From positions 614,366-678,365 of the forward strand of contig PCDI01000015.1 in the NCBI GenBank assembly GCA_002778195.1: a DNA stretch of 64,000 bases. Reading direction: 5' to 3'. A program made the position numbers and the translations under genes. Within the stretch, counting starts at the first letter, position 1. The number at the start of each line of letters is the position of its first letter. Shown piece by piece: positions 1 through 11,994 of this stretch. The notes under the pieces were generated by a model. It worked only from the letters and a program-made list of their open reading frames with translations. It made no database searches and was not told where the DNA came from. Origin of the DNA: Raffaelea ambrosiae (Eukaryota; Ascomycota; Sordariomycetes; Ophiostomatales; Ophiostomataceae).

Positions 1-420
1 CAGCCGCTGTACCGCTACACGATGATGCTCAACGTCAACGACCACACCGGCCAGCTGTGGCTGACGGGCTTTGACGACGTCGGCCGCCTCATCATGGGCG
101 GCAAGACGGCCGACGAGATGACCGCCCTGCGCGAGGAGGGCGACGAGACCGCGTTTGCCGCCGCGTTTGAAAAGGCCAACTGCCGCAAGTACTCGTTCCG
201 CGTGCGGGCCAAGCTGGACACCTTTGGCGATGCACAGAGGTAGGTTGCCATACACGGCTCTCCCATACACGGCGCCCACACACGGCGCCCCCCCTCCCCC
301 CACGTCCTAGGCTAACGAAACCAACGTAGAATCCGCTACCAAATCGTGGGCGCCAACCACATCGACTTCAAGAGCGAAGGCCAGAAGCTGGCCGACCTCA
401 TCAAGCAGTTCCAGCTGTAA
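1..420 (+). CDS. rfa1: Replication protein A large subunit (RPA1/Rfa1), C-terminal end, 5'-truncated by window edge
   Basis: This is the last part of the large subunit of the single-stranded-DNA-binding heterotrimer RPA, which acts in nuclear replication, repair and recombination. The model is join(<1..239, 330..420): 109 residues are visible, ending in TAA at 418-420. The intron at 240-329 begins GTAGGT, has a GCTAAC branch point at about 311 and ends TAG. Reading from base 1, the peptide contains LNVNDHTGQLW and a GFDDVGRLIMG segment, then ANCRKYSFRVRAK and a C-terminal KLADLIKQFQL helix. These match the C-terminal OB fold (DBD-C) and trimerisation helix of the Rfa1 family. The zinc ribbon and the upstream OB folds lie outside the window. 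It faces CSN3 tail-to-tail. The family assignment is firm. The symbol follows yeast usage. Confidence 0.93.
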
Positions 421-1059
421 ACACAGCAAAGAAAAGCAAAGGGGAAAATTGGGTTTGTCTACGATATTGCTTGGTCATTTGTGCTTTCTTTTTTTTTTTT
501 CCATGTAACTCATCGTATGTGTGCAACTGCTGTTTTCGAAAGACTGGGCCAAAAATATCAAGGGGTTGAAAGGGTTCTTTTTCTGTTTTTCTGTGTCTGT
601 GTGGTTTGCACGTTGTCCTTGTCGTTTTCATTGTGGTTTTTGACACACGTCGCATCTCCTTGTATTCCTTTTTTTCTTTTCCAGTGTAAGGACTTGTAAG
701 GTATATATATTTATGGCAAGAGTTAATGATATTATGGTTTTGCAAAACGGGCATGATTTCGTGAAAAAGGCACCCCTAAAAACTAGTGATGCAAAAAACA
801 CACAAGTCGTCCTTGGCCACCACATGCGTCGCTTTCCCCCGTGTCTGTCAACATTGCATCGTATATTCATCAATGAAACTGGAACGCAGCCCGCGCTTCT
901 CTGCAGCCCTGGGTCCCCCCCCCCCCTTCTTTGCTTTTGCTCGCTACGCTTGACTCCCCGTCGCCAAAAATGGATTGATTGACCTTCATCCCCCCATGCT
1001 CTTCGTTTTGGGCCTTCCTATTGCTATTCTTGCCACAAACAACTCATCCCCTCCCCTTT
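421..1059. other. Convergent intergenic spacer RPA1/CSN3
   Basis: This 639-bp tail-to-tail spacer should hold both 3' UTRs. It contains T-rich runs (485-500, 665-680), a 12-C run near 915, and no open frame that looks protein-like. I see no RNA gene. Confidence 0.7.
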
Positions 1060-2859
1060 TTAATACGCCGACATCACATCCGTCATCAAATCCTCGTCGT
1101 CGTCTGCGTCCACGTCGTACAGAACCCCGCTGCTCAGATGCCCGCCCCTAAGAGCGCCCAGCATGCTACTCCCACCGCCACCCATGCCATCACGGTCCGC
1201 CAAATCCTTCTCCCGTTTCTGGTCCCTAAGGGTCTGCGCGAGATATTGCGGGTGTAGGCTGAGCTTCTCGTCAGCAATTGCGTACAGCGGCTTCAGCCAT
1301 TCCAGCCGCGTCGCCGCTTGGGCCAGGCTGTTGGCAAACTCGATCTCGGACAGCGCGTTTGCCTCGGGTAGGAACTCTAGATAGTTGGAGCTCCCTGCTG
1401 GGCTGCCTGTTGGGTTTTCTGTTGTTGGGTTGTCTGTGGCTGTTGGTCTGTGGATGACGGCCTTGATCATGCCGTCGTCGATCATGCTCTGGATGAGGGC
1501 CTCCAACGCAGCATCGTCTGCCAGTGCCGTGCTTCCAGAGACCGTCTGGACCCCCTCCCGCACGGCCGAAATGGGAATCTTGGAGTACACCTTGCGCAGG
1601 TGCACGATCTGCCACTTGGGGTGGGCGGCCAGGACTTCCCGCACCAGGCCCGTGTTGCTATCGGCCGCAATGGCCTCGCGGCCCTGCGTCACCTCGGTGT
1701 CCAGGCCCTCGGCGTCAAACGCCGCAAACCGGTCGGCAATCTGCATATACAGCTTGTTGAGCACGGCGCACACCTTGCTGGCGTGGCTGGCCGTCGACGG
1801 CGGCGCGGTATCCACCGTGCCGTGCAGCAGGAGGCCCGTCAGCACCCACTTCTTGTGCGCCTCGGCCATGATCTTGGAGACGCCGGTGTCGCGGGTCGGG
1901 AACGACACGACCCGCGCAAAGGCAGCGTGCGCAGCGTCCCAGTCGCGCACCGAGCAGTGCATGAGGCCGACCAGGTAGTCGTACTCGAGGACCTGGGCGC
2001 TGCGGACGGGGAGCGTCAGGCCGGTGTCTTTGGAGATGTAGCTGGTGGGGGCCAGGTCGAGAGAGCACAGGTACTGGCCGTCCCGGAAGCTGGTTGACCC
2101 GGAGTAGAAGACAATGTCCTTTCCGAGCACGGGGAGGGCGGGGAGGATGTTGTTGGTGTGGTAGGCCAGGCGGGCCAGGGTGAGGTGGTTCGTGGTAAGG
2201 AGAGACCCGATCGGGTCGATCTTTGCGAGGGCTCTTGACAGCACCGGGACGGCAATGGATGCCTGGTTGACGGCGGGGGAAAAAAAAAGAGGAAAATGTT
2301 AGTCAAAATCAAAATCAAACGGACAGCCTTCAAAACCCTCAAAAAAACCACCAAGGTTTTTTTGTGTTGTGTCGCCAAATATAAAACGTACTGGGACCAG
2401 CCGATGCGACCCGACGGCCGTGAAGATGTGTGTGAAGCCATGGCCGTTGTATCGGACCTGGCGAGGGTCAAAGGCCACGAGAAGGGCAAGCACCTTGTCG
2501 GCCAGGGCAGGATCAACCATGTCCAGCAAAGAGGTGTCGGTCGGAAGCACGGTGTCGAGGAGGAGCAGGTAGGAGTAGGTCTGGACGGCCGGGTCTAAGT
2601 GCTGTTGGAGAGGAGGGGGGGGCTGTTAGCAGGGCGCGGATGTTTTCTCTCTCCCCACAAACAGGCCAGAGACAAAGACTCGACCTACCGCGAGCAGCTG
2701 CATCGCATGAGAGGCAATCACCGCCGACGAGTCCTTGAGCAGCTTCTGTGTCCTCTTGATGTGGGCCTTGATCTGCGCGTCATACGCCTCGTCGGACAGA
2801 GACCCTGCTGCTGCCCCGTCGGGCGGGAAGTTCAGCAGGACCGACGTGCAGTGGTCCAT
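1060..2859 (-). CDS. csn3: COP9 signalosome complex subunit 3 (CSN3)
   Basis: CSN3 is a PCI-domain scaffold subunit of the COP9 signalosome, the nuclear complex that removes Nedd8 from cullin-RING ubiquitin ligases. The model is complement(join(1060..2262, 2392..2601, 2689..2859)), giving 527 aa. Both introns are canonical: GTAGGT..CAG, and GTACGT..CAG with an ACTAAC branch point. Each exon joins in phase 0. The N-terminus (MDHCTSVLLNFPP) leads into a helical-repeat region, with the LARLAYHTNNILPALPVL and DYLVGLMHCSVRDWDAA segments typical of CSN3. The PCI/winged-helix part lies at about residues 300-430, including LRKVYSKIPIS and the MIDDGMIKAVI strand. The tail is acidic (DVDADDDEDLMTDVMS). 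The length suits fungal CSN3. It is head-to-head with the SnoaL-like gene, with 704 bp between the two starts. RPN3 or another PCI protein is less likely. Confidence 0.9.
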
Positions 2860-3563
2860 TGTGGGAGAGGAGGGAAAGGAGGGTCGAGAGGGTGGTTGTG
2901 CAGCCGGGAAACTGTTGCCGCGGCTGCTTTCGTGAGATTGAGGTCTGGCGGGAAGAGAGGGAAAAAAAGGGTGTTTCAAAGGGATCACCACCTGCGAACA
3001 GGCAGGGACAGCGGGGGGGGGTGTGTCACGTCAAGTAGCTCCCCCTCCTATGCGGGTTGCGTGTGTGCTGTAGTGATGGCAGCTCTCAGAGGGCTCAAGG
3101 CGCGGGCCCCTCGTTGTGAAAGGTTGGTGGCTGTCCCCGATGGTTTGCCTGTCCAAAAAAAGGGTTGTTCGCTTTTTGACGGATTTTGCTGCACAGAAGC
3201 TCTCGTGGGCAAATGCGGGCCAGGGAAGCGCCTCCCCAATGCGGAAGCAGCATCAGGCAGGCAGCTGCCCGGTCGTGGATGCTGAGCTGCCCCGCCACGG
3301 CACAGGAGAACAAGTCCTACGTTGTGGCTGTGCCAGGTTCCAGCCACAGGTACTTTGTCGTTGGCTTACACATGGACAAGAATCTCACACATGGCAGCAG
3401 GACGAGGAGGACAGCGATGGCCGGCCTGTTGTTGCAACTAAAATAGTAATTCCTAAGAGCGAGCTTTTGCATTTTAAATCCTAACCCCGTCTCGATGAGT
3501 AGTATAAGTGCTTGACGATGGGCCGTTGCGACGGAGGTCACGGAAGAGGCCCAAAGTCATTAG
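2860..3563. promoter_or_regulatory. Bidirectional promoter region between CSN3 and the SnoaL-like gene
   Basis: This 704-bp head-to-head spacer must carry the promoter signals of both genes. A TATAAG-like hexamer lies at about 3501-3507, some 60 bp before the plus-strand start. I see no unambiguous operator. Confidence 0.45.
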
Positions 3564-4165
3564 TTGGTCAAAATGGCCACTACGAGTTCCTACAAGGGCA
3601 TCCCAGCGCACTACGTGCCTCCCTTCCCGGAGAGCACAGCCAGTCCTGATTCTCTCAAGCATCTTATCCCTTCGGTATCCTTGTTCATGGCGTCCTTCTA
3701 CCAGATCTCGGACGACCCAACGAAGAACGAAGCCTGGGTTGATCGCTACCTCGACGATGCAAAGCTGGTCATCGGACCACAGCGTGGCGCGGGCAAGAAA
3801 GGTTGGCCGCCATTTGGCACTCGGAGTGTCTTTCCAGCAGAGCCACTGACAGATCTTCAGGCATCATGGAGATCCGCAAGGGCATGTGGGGGGAGGTGGC
3901 CAAGCGCAAGCACATTGTGCACAAGGCTCTCATCGGCCAGTTCGACGGCAACGAGGACCCTTCGGTCGAGACGGTCGATGTCATGATTGTCGGCTCAGCT
4001 GAGTTTGTCTTCAAGCCGGAAGCGGTCGGCAACGGCCCGACTCAAAGGACCGCTTCGTGGTCTGGCCATGCACGGTTGGTTCGTCCGGTAGGTTCGAATG
4101 GCGGCGGGCCAGAGGACCCGACAGGCGGCTGGCGGTTCCATTCGTATTGCGTGTATTTGGCATGA
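3564..4165 (+). CDS. SnoaL/NTF2-like fold small protein, function unknown
   Basis: The model is join(3564..3801, 3861..4165), giving 180 aa. The single 59-bp intron starts GTTGGC, has an ACTGAC branch point at 3845-3850 and ends CAG at 3860. It restores one frame: without it the reading frame looks shifted, with it the protein is intact. The start has a good context (caaaATGgc). The N-terminal half (SLKHLIPSVSLFMASFYQIS, WVDRYLDDAKLVIGP) and the strand-rich C-terminal half (DVMIVGSAEFVFKP, TASWSGHARLV, WRFHSYCVYLA) resemble the fungal SnoaL-like single-domain family, a cone-shaped alpha+beta fold. No catalytic residue can be assigned. It is tail-to-tail with the acyl-CoA synthetase, 385 bp away. 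No secretion signal is visible. The fold assignment comes from recalled family features and is moderately sure. Confidence 0.8.
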
Positions 4166-4340
4166 GTGGTAGCAGTATAGTCGAGGTAGTAAATGGGTTG
4201 TTTAGATGTAGTTTCTGTATATTGTATTTGTAGGATACAAATAAGAAGATCAAAATCGAAGCGCCATGGTCACCCGAAGACAACAGATCCAGAGAAACAA
4301 AAGAAGACAGAAAAGAAAACGAAAAGAACCCCCAAAAATA

Positions 4341-4442
4341 GCAAGAAAGCGAGAAAGCAAGAAGCAAGAAGCAAGAAGCAAGAAGCAAGAAGCAAGGAGC
4401 AAGAAGCAAGAAGCAAGAAGCAAGAAGCAAGAAAGCAAGAAA
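4341..4442. repeat. 7-bp minisatellite (gcaagaa)n
   Basis: About eleven near-perfect units of GCAAGAA run from 4357 to 4440, with one G-for-A variant near 4396 and degenerate units on the left flank. The array lies in the tail-to-tail spacer between the SnoaL-like gene and the acyl-CoA synthetase, so it probably falls in a 3' UTR or just beyond one. Confidence 0.95.
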
Positions 4443-4550
4443 GGCATGAAAGCTCTAACCAAAAAAAATCAAACAAAGTCACACATCATTGCAAACCCTC
4501 CCAGCAACAATATACCCCATTTCGTATTTTTGACACACGACAAACCACTC

Positions 4551-6927
4551 TTACAACTTGGCCCGCGCTTCAATGGCAGCGTGCTTGTCCCCGGCATGGT
4601 CGCGGAAGTAGGTCCGGATCCGCTCCCGCGCCACGTCAATCACGCCGGCGTCCTCGACCGTCGACGGCACGTTGCGCAGCGGCGCGTCAAAGTCGCCGTG
4701 CACGGCGTTCTCCAGCAGCTCCTTGAGCACACGCCGCAGCGTCTTGCCCGAGCGCGTGCGCGGGATCATGCCGCTGCCCTCGATCAGGCCGCCCAGCGAG
4801 GCAATGGCGCCGACCTGCGCCCGCACGCGGCCGTTGATGTCGGCAAACAGCGCGTCGTCGGTCGGAGGCGCCTTGTTGCCCGGCGCGGCGGCGGCGCGCT
4901 TGGTGGCGACAAAGGCAAAGGGCATGTGGCCCTTGAGGGCGTCGGGGATGCTGACGACGCAGGCCTCGGTGACCTCGGGGTGGCCGGTGATGGCCTGCTC
5001 GAGCGCGCCGGTGCTGAGGCGGTGGGCGGCGACGTTGATGATGTCGTCGGAGCGGGCCATGATGTTGATGTAGCCGTCGGGGTCGATGACGCCGGCGTCG
5101 CCCGTGTCCAGCCACCGGCCGTCGAAGCGGCGGAGGTAGCCGCGGTAGAAGCGGTCCTCGTCCGCCCACAGCGTGCGGAACGCCGTCGGCGCCAGCGGCA
5201 TCTTGAGCACAATGTTGCCCATGGAGCCGCGCGGCAGCTCGTGGCCGTCGTCGTCGACCACGCGCACGTCGAAGCCCGGCATCGCCTTGCCGGCGCTGCC
5301 GGGCCGGATGGCCAGCGGCTGGGCCGGGTCGTGGGCCGTGCGGGAGGCCACCTCGGCCGCGGCGCCGCGGTCCCTGCCGGCATGGGCGCCCAGGGCGATG
5401 CCCGAGATGGGCGACCCGGACTCGGAGGACCACCAGTTGTCGACCACCTGGGCGCCGGGGGCGCCGAACCTCTGCAGCAGGTCCTGGTACATGGTGACGA
5501 GGTTCGGCTCGGAGCGCTCGCCGGCCAGGAAGATGGCGCGCAGCGTGCGCATGCCGCCGCGGGCGCCGATGGCGGCGAAGGCGCGGTTCTCGGGGTCCTC
5601 CTTGCGGATGGCGCGCAGCGCCGTGGGCGCGGTGAACATGGTGGTGACGCCGTAGTCCTCGGTGATGCGCCAGAAGGCGGCGGCGTCGGGCGTGCCCACG
5701 GGCTTGCCCTCGTACAGGACGCTGGCGGCGCCGGTGAGCAGCGGGCCGTACAGCGTGAAGCTGTGCGAGACGACCCAGCCAATGTCGCTGAAGCAGGCCA
5801 TGACGTCGCCGGGGCCGTGGATGTTGAACAGGTAGCTGATGGACAGGTGCAGCCCCACCGCGTGGCCGCCGGCCTCGCGCACCACCCCCTTGGGCAGGCC
5901 GGTGGTGCCGCTGGTGTAGATGATGTACACGCCGTCGGTCGAGGCCACGGGCACGCAGTCGGCCTTGGCGCCGCGCTTCTTGGCGTCGGCCAAGAGGGTC
6001 TGCCAGCAGGCGACCTGGGTGGCGGCGGCGGCGGACGGGCTGTTGTTGTTGTTGTTGTTGTTGTTGTTCGGAGCGGGCGAGGCGAGATCCCAGCGGAGGA
6101 CCTCGCGCTGCCACACCAGAACGTGCGGCGGCTTCCACTGGGAGAGGGCGATGGCGCCGTCCACAAAGGGACGGTAGGCCATGGGCGGCTTGTTGCCATC
6201 GATGCCGCACGAGGCCGTGAGGACGGCCACGGGACGGGAGGCCTCGATGCGCTGGGCGAGCGAGTTGGCCGCGAAGCCGCCAAAGACGACGGTGTGGATG
6301 GCGCCGAGGCGGTTGATGGCGAGGATGCCGATCAGGGCAGCCGGGATCATGGGCACTAAGGCAGGTCAGGATACGTTTTTCAAATAAAAAAGGGAAAAAA
6401 TGGAGAGAATGGGATCGCGTAATGGAACACATCAATTCAAAGGGAAGGAGAGAATTGGATATCGCAACAATGGAACACATCAAAAAAGGCAAAGGCACGG
6501 CCATGGCGCATGTTGCTGCCAACAACAAGGAGGAACACGTACTGTACACGAGGACGACATCGCCCTTGCCGACGCCGTGCTCGCGCAGCACGGCCGCCGT
6601 CGTCTCAACCTCGGCGAGCAGGTCCGCGTACGTCAGCCGGCGCTTGGACTGGGTCACCGGGCTGTCCCACAGGATGGCCGGCTGGTCGCCGCGGCCGGCC
6701 AGCACATGGCGGTCGAGGCAGTTGTAGCAGGTCGAGATCTCGCCGCCGGGGAACCACTCCCAGTGGTCGTGGGAGACGCCGCCCTCGCCCTTGAGCGTCT
6801 TGGTCGTGCGGCGCAGAGCACAGTCGGGCTGGCGATGCCAGTGGAGGTGCTCGGCCTGGTGGCTCCAGAAAGCCTCCGGGTCCGTCAGCGAGTGGTGTTG
6901 GACGGCGTCCTGGGGATGTTGGGGCAT
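4551..6927 (-). CDS. Short-chain acyl-CoA synthetase, ACSS3/propionate-CoA ligase (PrpE) type
   Basis: This ATP-dependent ligase probably activates propionate, acetate or a similar short acid to its CoA ester through an acyl-adenylate. The model is complement(join(4551..6355, 6543..6927)), giving 729 aa. The 187-bp intron starts GTACGT and ends CCTGACCTGCCTTAG; splicing restores VLVYMPMIPAAL, the family's usual junction. Visible landmarks are an N-terminal HWHRQPD..HWEWFPGGEISTCYN-like region, the AMP-binding loop TSGTTGLPKG at residues 276-285, NWWSSESG, LDTGDAGVIDPDGY, and the C-terminal RTRSGKTLRR with the conserved catalytic Lys666. A run of nine asparagines (residues 225-233) interrupts the N-terminal lobe. 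The closing STVEDAGVIDVARE-type segment favours PrpE/ACSS3 over true acetyl-CoA synthetase. No clear mitochondrial presequence is visible. A TATAAATA element lies at 7021-7028. Confidence 0.92.
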
Positions 6928-9900
6928 GGTGGTTGGTTGAGGGGCACGAGGCGTGGCGGGTGTGGATGGCCAGGTGGAAAACCGACGCAGACAACGGAAG
7001 GAGGGAGCGAAGGAGGCTGATATAAATACGCCGTGACGGGGTGCCGCTGGTGTAAGTCGCTCGTCCGCTCTGGCGGCTCGGCTGTATCTCTGTCGTGGGG
7101 AGCCGCTGCGCATACACAGCCGTCGAGAAGCGTTGGTTCCCCGGCCTGTCCCCGTAAACAGCGCAAACAGCGGTCTATGGCAGAGGCGATGGGATTGGGG
7201 CATCACAGAACTGGCCCCCCCCCTCTCTCTATTTCTGTTGCTCGGGCTTCTGCGTCTTCTTTCTGTTCTCGTCTACTTTCAGCCTCTATGGTGACTTCGT
7301 TGTTGGTCTCCAGCGAAGCTCTTCTCTCCGAACAAATTCTTTGCACCGTCGAGAATCAGGCCTCGGCTCTATTGGCGACACGAACGAAGCATGATATTTG
7401 GGGTTCTTTCCCCCCCCCCCTTCACACGGTCGAGCGGGACACGCATATTCTCCCTCTCTTGTTGCGACTCCGCACTTTGGGGAGGCTGTCTCCACTTTTC
7501 TCCCCGTTTCCCCGGATTGTGCCCTACGAGTTCAGCGCGCTCACGCAGCCAAGAAGCCTGCCAGCACAGCGGCCACAGCAGCCACAGCGCTGTTTCCCCG
7601 CAAGCCAATGTTTTTTTTTGGTTTTTTTTGGTAATCCGCGGCCTCTTGTTCTTCCTCAGAAGCTCCCCGAATACCGACAGGCTTGGCCCGTTTGAGATAC
7701 ATGCGCCCACCTCCTCACGTCCTGCGGATGCCAGTGGTTCGACTGGCGGTCTTGGGAGCCGCCGCTAGGCCAACTTTTTGCATGATTTTTCTTTCTTCTG
7801 TGCTGAAGCTTTCCTTTGTTTCGGAGCGCCGATGCTCTAGCTGGACTCTCGCGTGTCTTGGGAGTTATTGCCTTGGTACGCACTAATACCCCACACTTAC
7901 TGCCGAGGGATTTCACTGGCTGGCCAGCCGTGCAAGAGTTGTTGAAAGCAGCAACAGCATTTCATGTGTTCTGTGAAGACAAGACTACGCAAATAAAATA
8001 CATTGCAGATGGATGGTAGAGTCAGGAAGTAGTTGGTGAAAACGTAACTGTCAAGCTGCAGAAGAAAAAAAATCGAAAAAAAAATCGAAAAAAATTGAAA
8101 TTTAGAAGAATATGATGTTGTCGAAATAGTTGTCAAATATTGGCTTATATTAAACAGGTTCATATTAAACAACACCGCACATATACCAGGCTTTACTTTT
8201 TAGAAATGTTTCATACACATGGGACGAAATAGAATGGACCCCTCGGCTCACATACGTCGTAAAAGGTATTTTTCTGTAGCATTGTTGGCGTTGCCTGCAA
8301 TTATTAAACTCTTGTAATAATATTTATACTACAACCAATACACAACCATCCAAAGAATAATAAACCTACAAAAACCACAAAACCACAAAACACAAATATT
8401 TGCTCGCTCAATATAACGAGTAGTCAGAGCCTCGTTCTGACCTACAGTCTGACAACACACCAGACAACTCTCCAATCACGTGTGTCTGGCTGCCACAACC
8501 AACATTCCTGCATCGAGGCATCACTGTTGTCAACATACACCTGGCAACTCCCGAGACGTGGTCTCCGCGCTTGTCTACGGTGTACGCCTCTTCGCAGCGT
8601 CGCCAAGAGAAAGACGAACAACGGCTTTCTTCCTTTTTCCCCAACTACCAAGCAAGAACTACGTCAACTTGCCCAAAAATAAACCTGGCCCGGTTTAATG
8701 GGTTGCATATGAGTCGTGCGACACCAGGCCACCCGTCACACATGTCTGCCAGTCATCATGCAATTCAGATACAGTTCCTTTTTACACACACACACGTATG
8801 CAGGAGACACGACAGCACTTTGTCAGGCCAAGTCGTCCTACCACTGTGCCCGTCAAATACTGGATCAACACGTCTGCGTTATGACGCGTCTCTGCATAGG
8901 ATAGATGTGAATACACTTGGATCACAGACTGCGGCATACTGACTGACTGACACATGCAAATAGTAATCACTTGTGTCTTGCTTTTAACTTGTTTTTTTTT
9001 GCTCCACAGTATCGATTACAGAAATTCCAGTGTGATGACGACGATTTCGACAGAGATAGAGAAACCCTCCAAAATATCTCGGCGAGCGCGCCACGCAAGC
9101 CACCCGACTTGGCTAGGCTGGCGTGTATTAATACAGAAGCGTGTCTTACACTCACAACTGCAAACAAGGAAACAAAAACAGGAAACATACACCATACGAA
9201 AAAGAAAGCCAAGAACTGGGATTTGTCTTGCATCTGAAGTGCTTCTCCCGGCCCCGAAACTGCATCGATCGAAGATCGGCTACCAGTTCCCTCAGACCGA
9301 CATCTTCAGATACACGGTACTCATTTACCATGTAGAATCTCGATCAAGTACGGCATTTCTGAGTATGTTTTGCGCCTCATTTTATTGCCGGCTGCAGACG
9401 GCTGCTAAGCTGGACGACTGCAATGCGTCTCGAAGGTCTAGACCTGGGGCTAAGTCTCGAACATGAAATGGCTATCCTCCATCTTTCGTCTCTCCATACG
9501 TTCTTCTACTTACGACTACGGCCAATGGTGCCCTGTTTTTTTGCCTCATTGCCTCACTATTTGTATCGTCCTTTCTTTTCCTTCCCTCTCCTCTACGTTT
9601 CAGCTACTGAAAGCTGTCGGAAAAAGCAAGAAGAAAACGAAAAACTCATTGCAAAGAAGAGAAAAAAAGAGAGTCACCCCGCACGTGTACTCGCACACCA
9701 CCCCCATCCTACACGCAGTGACCGAGACAAAAATCCTCTGATCATGGCTGTGTCCTTCGGTGGAAGCGATCGGCTGTACTTCGTAAAAACCCGAGTAAAG
9801 AGCGACTGGCTGAGAAAAAAAAGGCAACCTTCCTTAGTGGGAAACAGTCTGCAAGCCACAATCTGCGCACCGTATACGAGATTGCTCCCAATGCTACAGT

Positions 9901-11994
9901 GGCTGATACACAGTGCATAGGGACGATGCAGAAGGGTGCCCAAAACGGAGCGGACTTGCCGGTTCCTGCATTAGCGGGAGTGCCGAGCGCGCCAATCTCC
10001 CTCTTTTTGGTCTTGTCAGGCAGGGAGAGGTACCCATCCGCCCATCAACACCCGTCGCGGCCTCCCGTTTGCTAGATCGGCCACCGTTTGATTTTCTTTG
10101 TTCTCTTGCGGTCCTTTCCTTGCAACTGGCATGCAATTGCTCGGTGGTGTGAAACACGACTCCATTTAGGCCTGTTTTGCAAACGGGGGCCAATAGGGGC
10201 CCAGACTGGTCTGGGAAGAAAATTGAAGAATACAATCCGGGAAGGGAACAGAGCGGAGCGGGATCTACTCGTACTCGTACAGAAACAAAAGAAAAGCAAA
10301 CACAGAACCAGAAACGGAATGCCGAATACATACTGAAAACCCTCGAAGCAAGAGACGGCGAGGGAAAACGGACGATGGCAGAACAGTGCGAAAGCAGACC
10401 ACACTGATGGAGGGTAGGCAATTTCCCAGCAAGGATCGCAACCAGGATGCCGCCTATGGTGGCTCGCTTATTGGCCAGAGGGCAAGTGGAGGGGGGACCG
10501 GTAGCTCGAAAGACAGGGCGACCTTCCAGAGGCAACATTGTCCCTCTGTTGGTGGAGAAAAACTGGGCTGTTCCTTGTTTTTTTAGACCTTCTCGTTGGA
10601 TCGGAGGCACGGCAGGGGAGGTCCTGCCCCCCTCGTCAGTCAGCGACGGAAATGAACGCACTCTCTTTTGCGCGCTTTGTCTGTATTCCCAGTCCATTGA
10701 GGTCATTTTACATCGGCAGAACTTGCCAGGGACTCCTTGGGCTCGAGTATGGCTATGTACCTGACAGTTCGTCTGGCTGGCTCTGACGGTTCTCATATGT
10801 GAAGTTTAGATCGTGACCGAACTGTGCAGCTTCTGCGCCGTCCATTGATCTGATGCTTCACTGGCTCTGTCTGTACCGGGTAAACTTGACAAAGTCAATA
10901 GAAAAGGCAAACCAGGAAGCTGGGAACAACCATGCCGCGATGGATTAACCGGCCTCCACATTCCTTGCAGCTTTCCCGCAATACACAAGAGAACAAAACA
11001 AACCTTAAAAATCACACAAGACCACGAACAATATGGGGGAGAACATGTCATCAACCGCGGACAATTATTACCAAAATGTATAATTGTGTGGAAGACCAAG
11101 CGAAAACACAACCGCCGGACACACAAATGAAAACAAAGAGACCACAAAGACCATGGAAGACGAAATATTGGAAAAAAAAAATCATAAAAACTTCTTTGCG
11201 AAGACCAAAACTAGCCTCTTTGTAGCTCTTTGCCTGTGTTTCCTGTCGGCGGTGCCTTCCCGTCTTCTCCTGCCCACAAACTATCGTAAAGATACATATA
11301 TAATAATAAAAGAAAAGACGAGGAAAAGGAACTGCGTCCAGAGGCTAGAAATAAGCTCAAAACATTGCCAGAGACCATAAACACGTCTCGCAGAGAAGGG
11401 TAAAAAAATGACAGATAGAAAGAGTGGCAGCAAAGCTCATTGTTTTCATTCCAAGCAGGAGCGAAAGCTTTCCACGAACATCCTCTCACAAAACACAAGC
11501 ATCCTCCACAAGACTCCCCACAGCAGGAAGAATGTGAAGTGAAAAACGATTCATTTGTGAAAAAGAGCAGTGAAAATAGACTTTCGTTGTATTAAAAAAG
11601 CCAGAATAAAAAAAGAAGCTTTGTACCAAAGAGAGAAACCAAAAAATGAAGTCTATGACAATAAAGAAGTAGCCGCGCGAATGTCCTGATATGGTATCAA
11701 ACCGCATGTAAAAATGAGATGAAACGCTCCGAGGGTCATTATTGGGAAATGAGAGAAATTTGCGGGAGAAATCCAATGAAGGAGTTTTTGTCTTTTGATA
11801 ATTGGTTAAGAAACAAATTGATGCGAAAAAACATGACTTTGATCAAAGACTGTTCAGCCAGCCCAGCGACAGAAAGCGGGAAACCATTACATCGCGGCTG
11901 AGAGAACAGACCTTAGTTCGAAACTCCTCCAGTTCCTCCAAGCACAAAAAAGAAAAGACGATTTTCGAGGGTATGAGGATGCGTTGCGTCAAAT
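6928..11994. other. 5-kb intergenic region, no gene recognised
   Basis: This spacer lies between the start of the acyl-CoA synthetase and the 3' end of the CCG-6-like gene. I read both strands and found only short open frames without family motifs, introns or codon bias like the neighbours. Notable contents are C runs near 7218 and 7420, a 6-bp-arm hairpin GCCAGT-loop-ACTGGC at about 7730-7747, an AT-rich patch at about 7960-8420, two overlapping TACTCGTA words at 10266-10279, and an A-rich stretch at about 11000-11700. Confidence 0.65.

Noticed and set aside
4089..4099. GGTTCGAAT, similar to a tRNA B box
   Set aside because: It lies in exon 2 of the SnoaL-like gene, and no A box or acceptor stem can be drawn.
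4266..6359. Long plus-strand open frame (697 codons) opposite the acyl-CoA synthetase
   Set aside because: It is antisense to a conserved enzyme. Its Gly/Ala/Arg/His-rich translation is a by-product of GC-rich third positions.
11910..11925. AGTTCGAAACTCC, another B-box-like word
   Set aside because: No matching A box or cloverleaf upstream.
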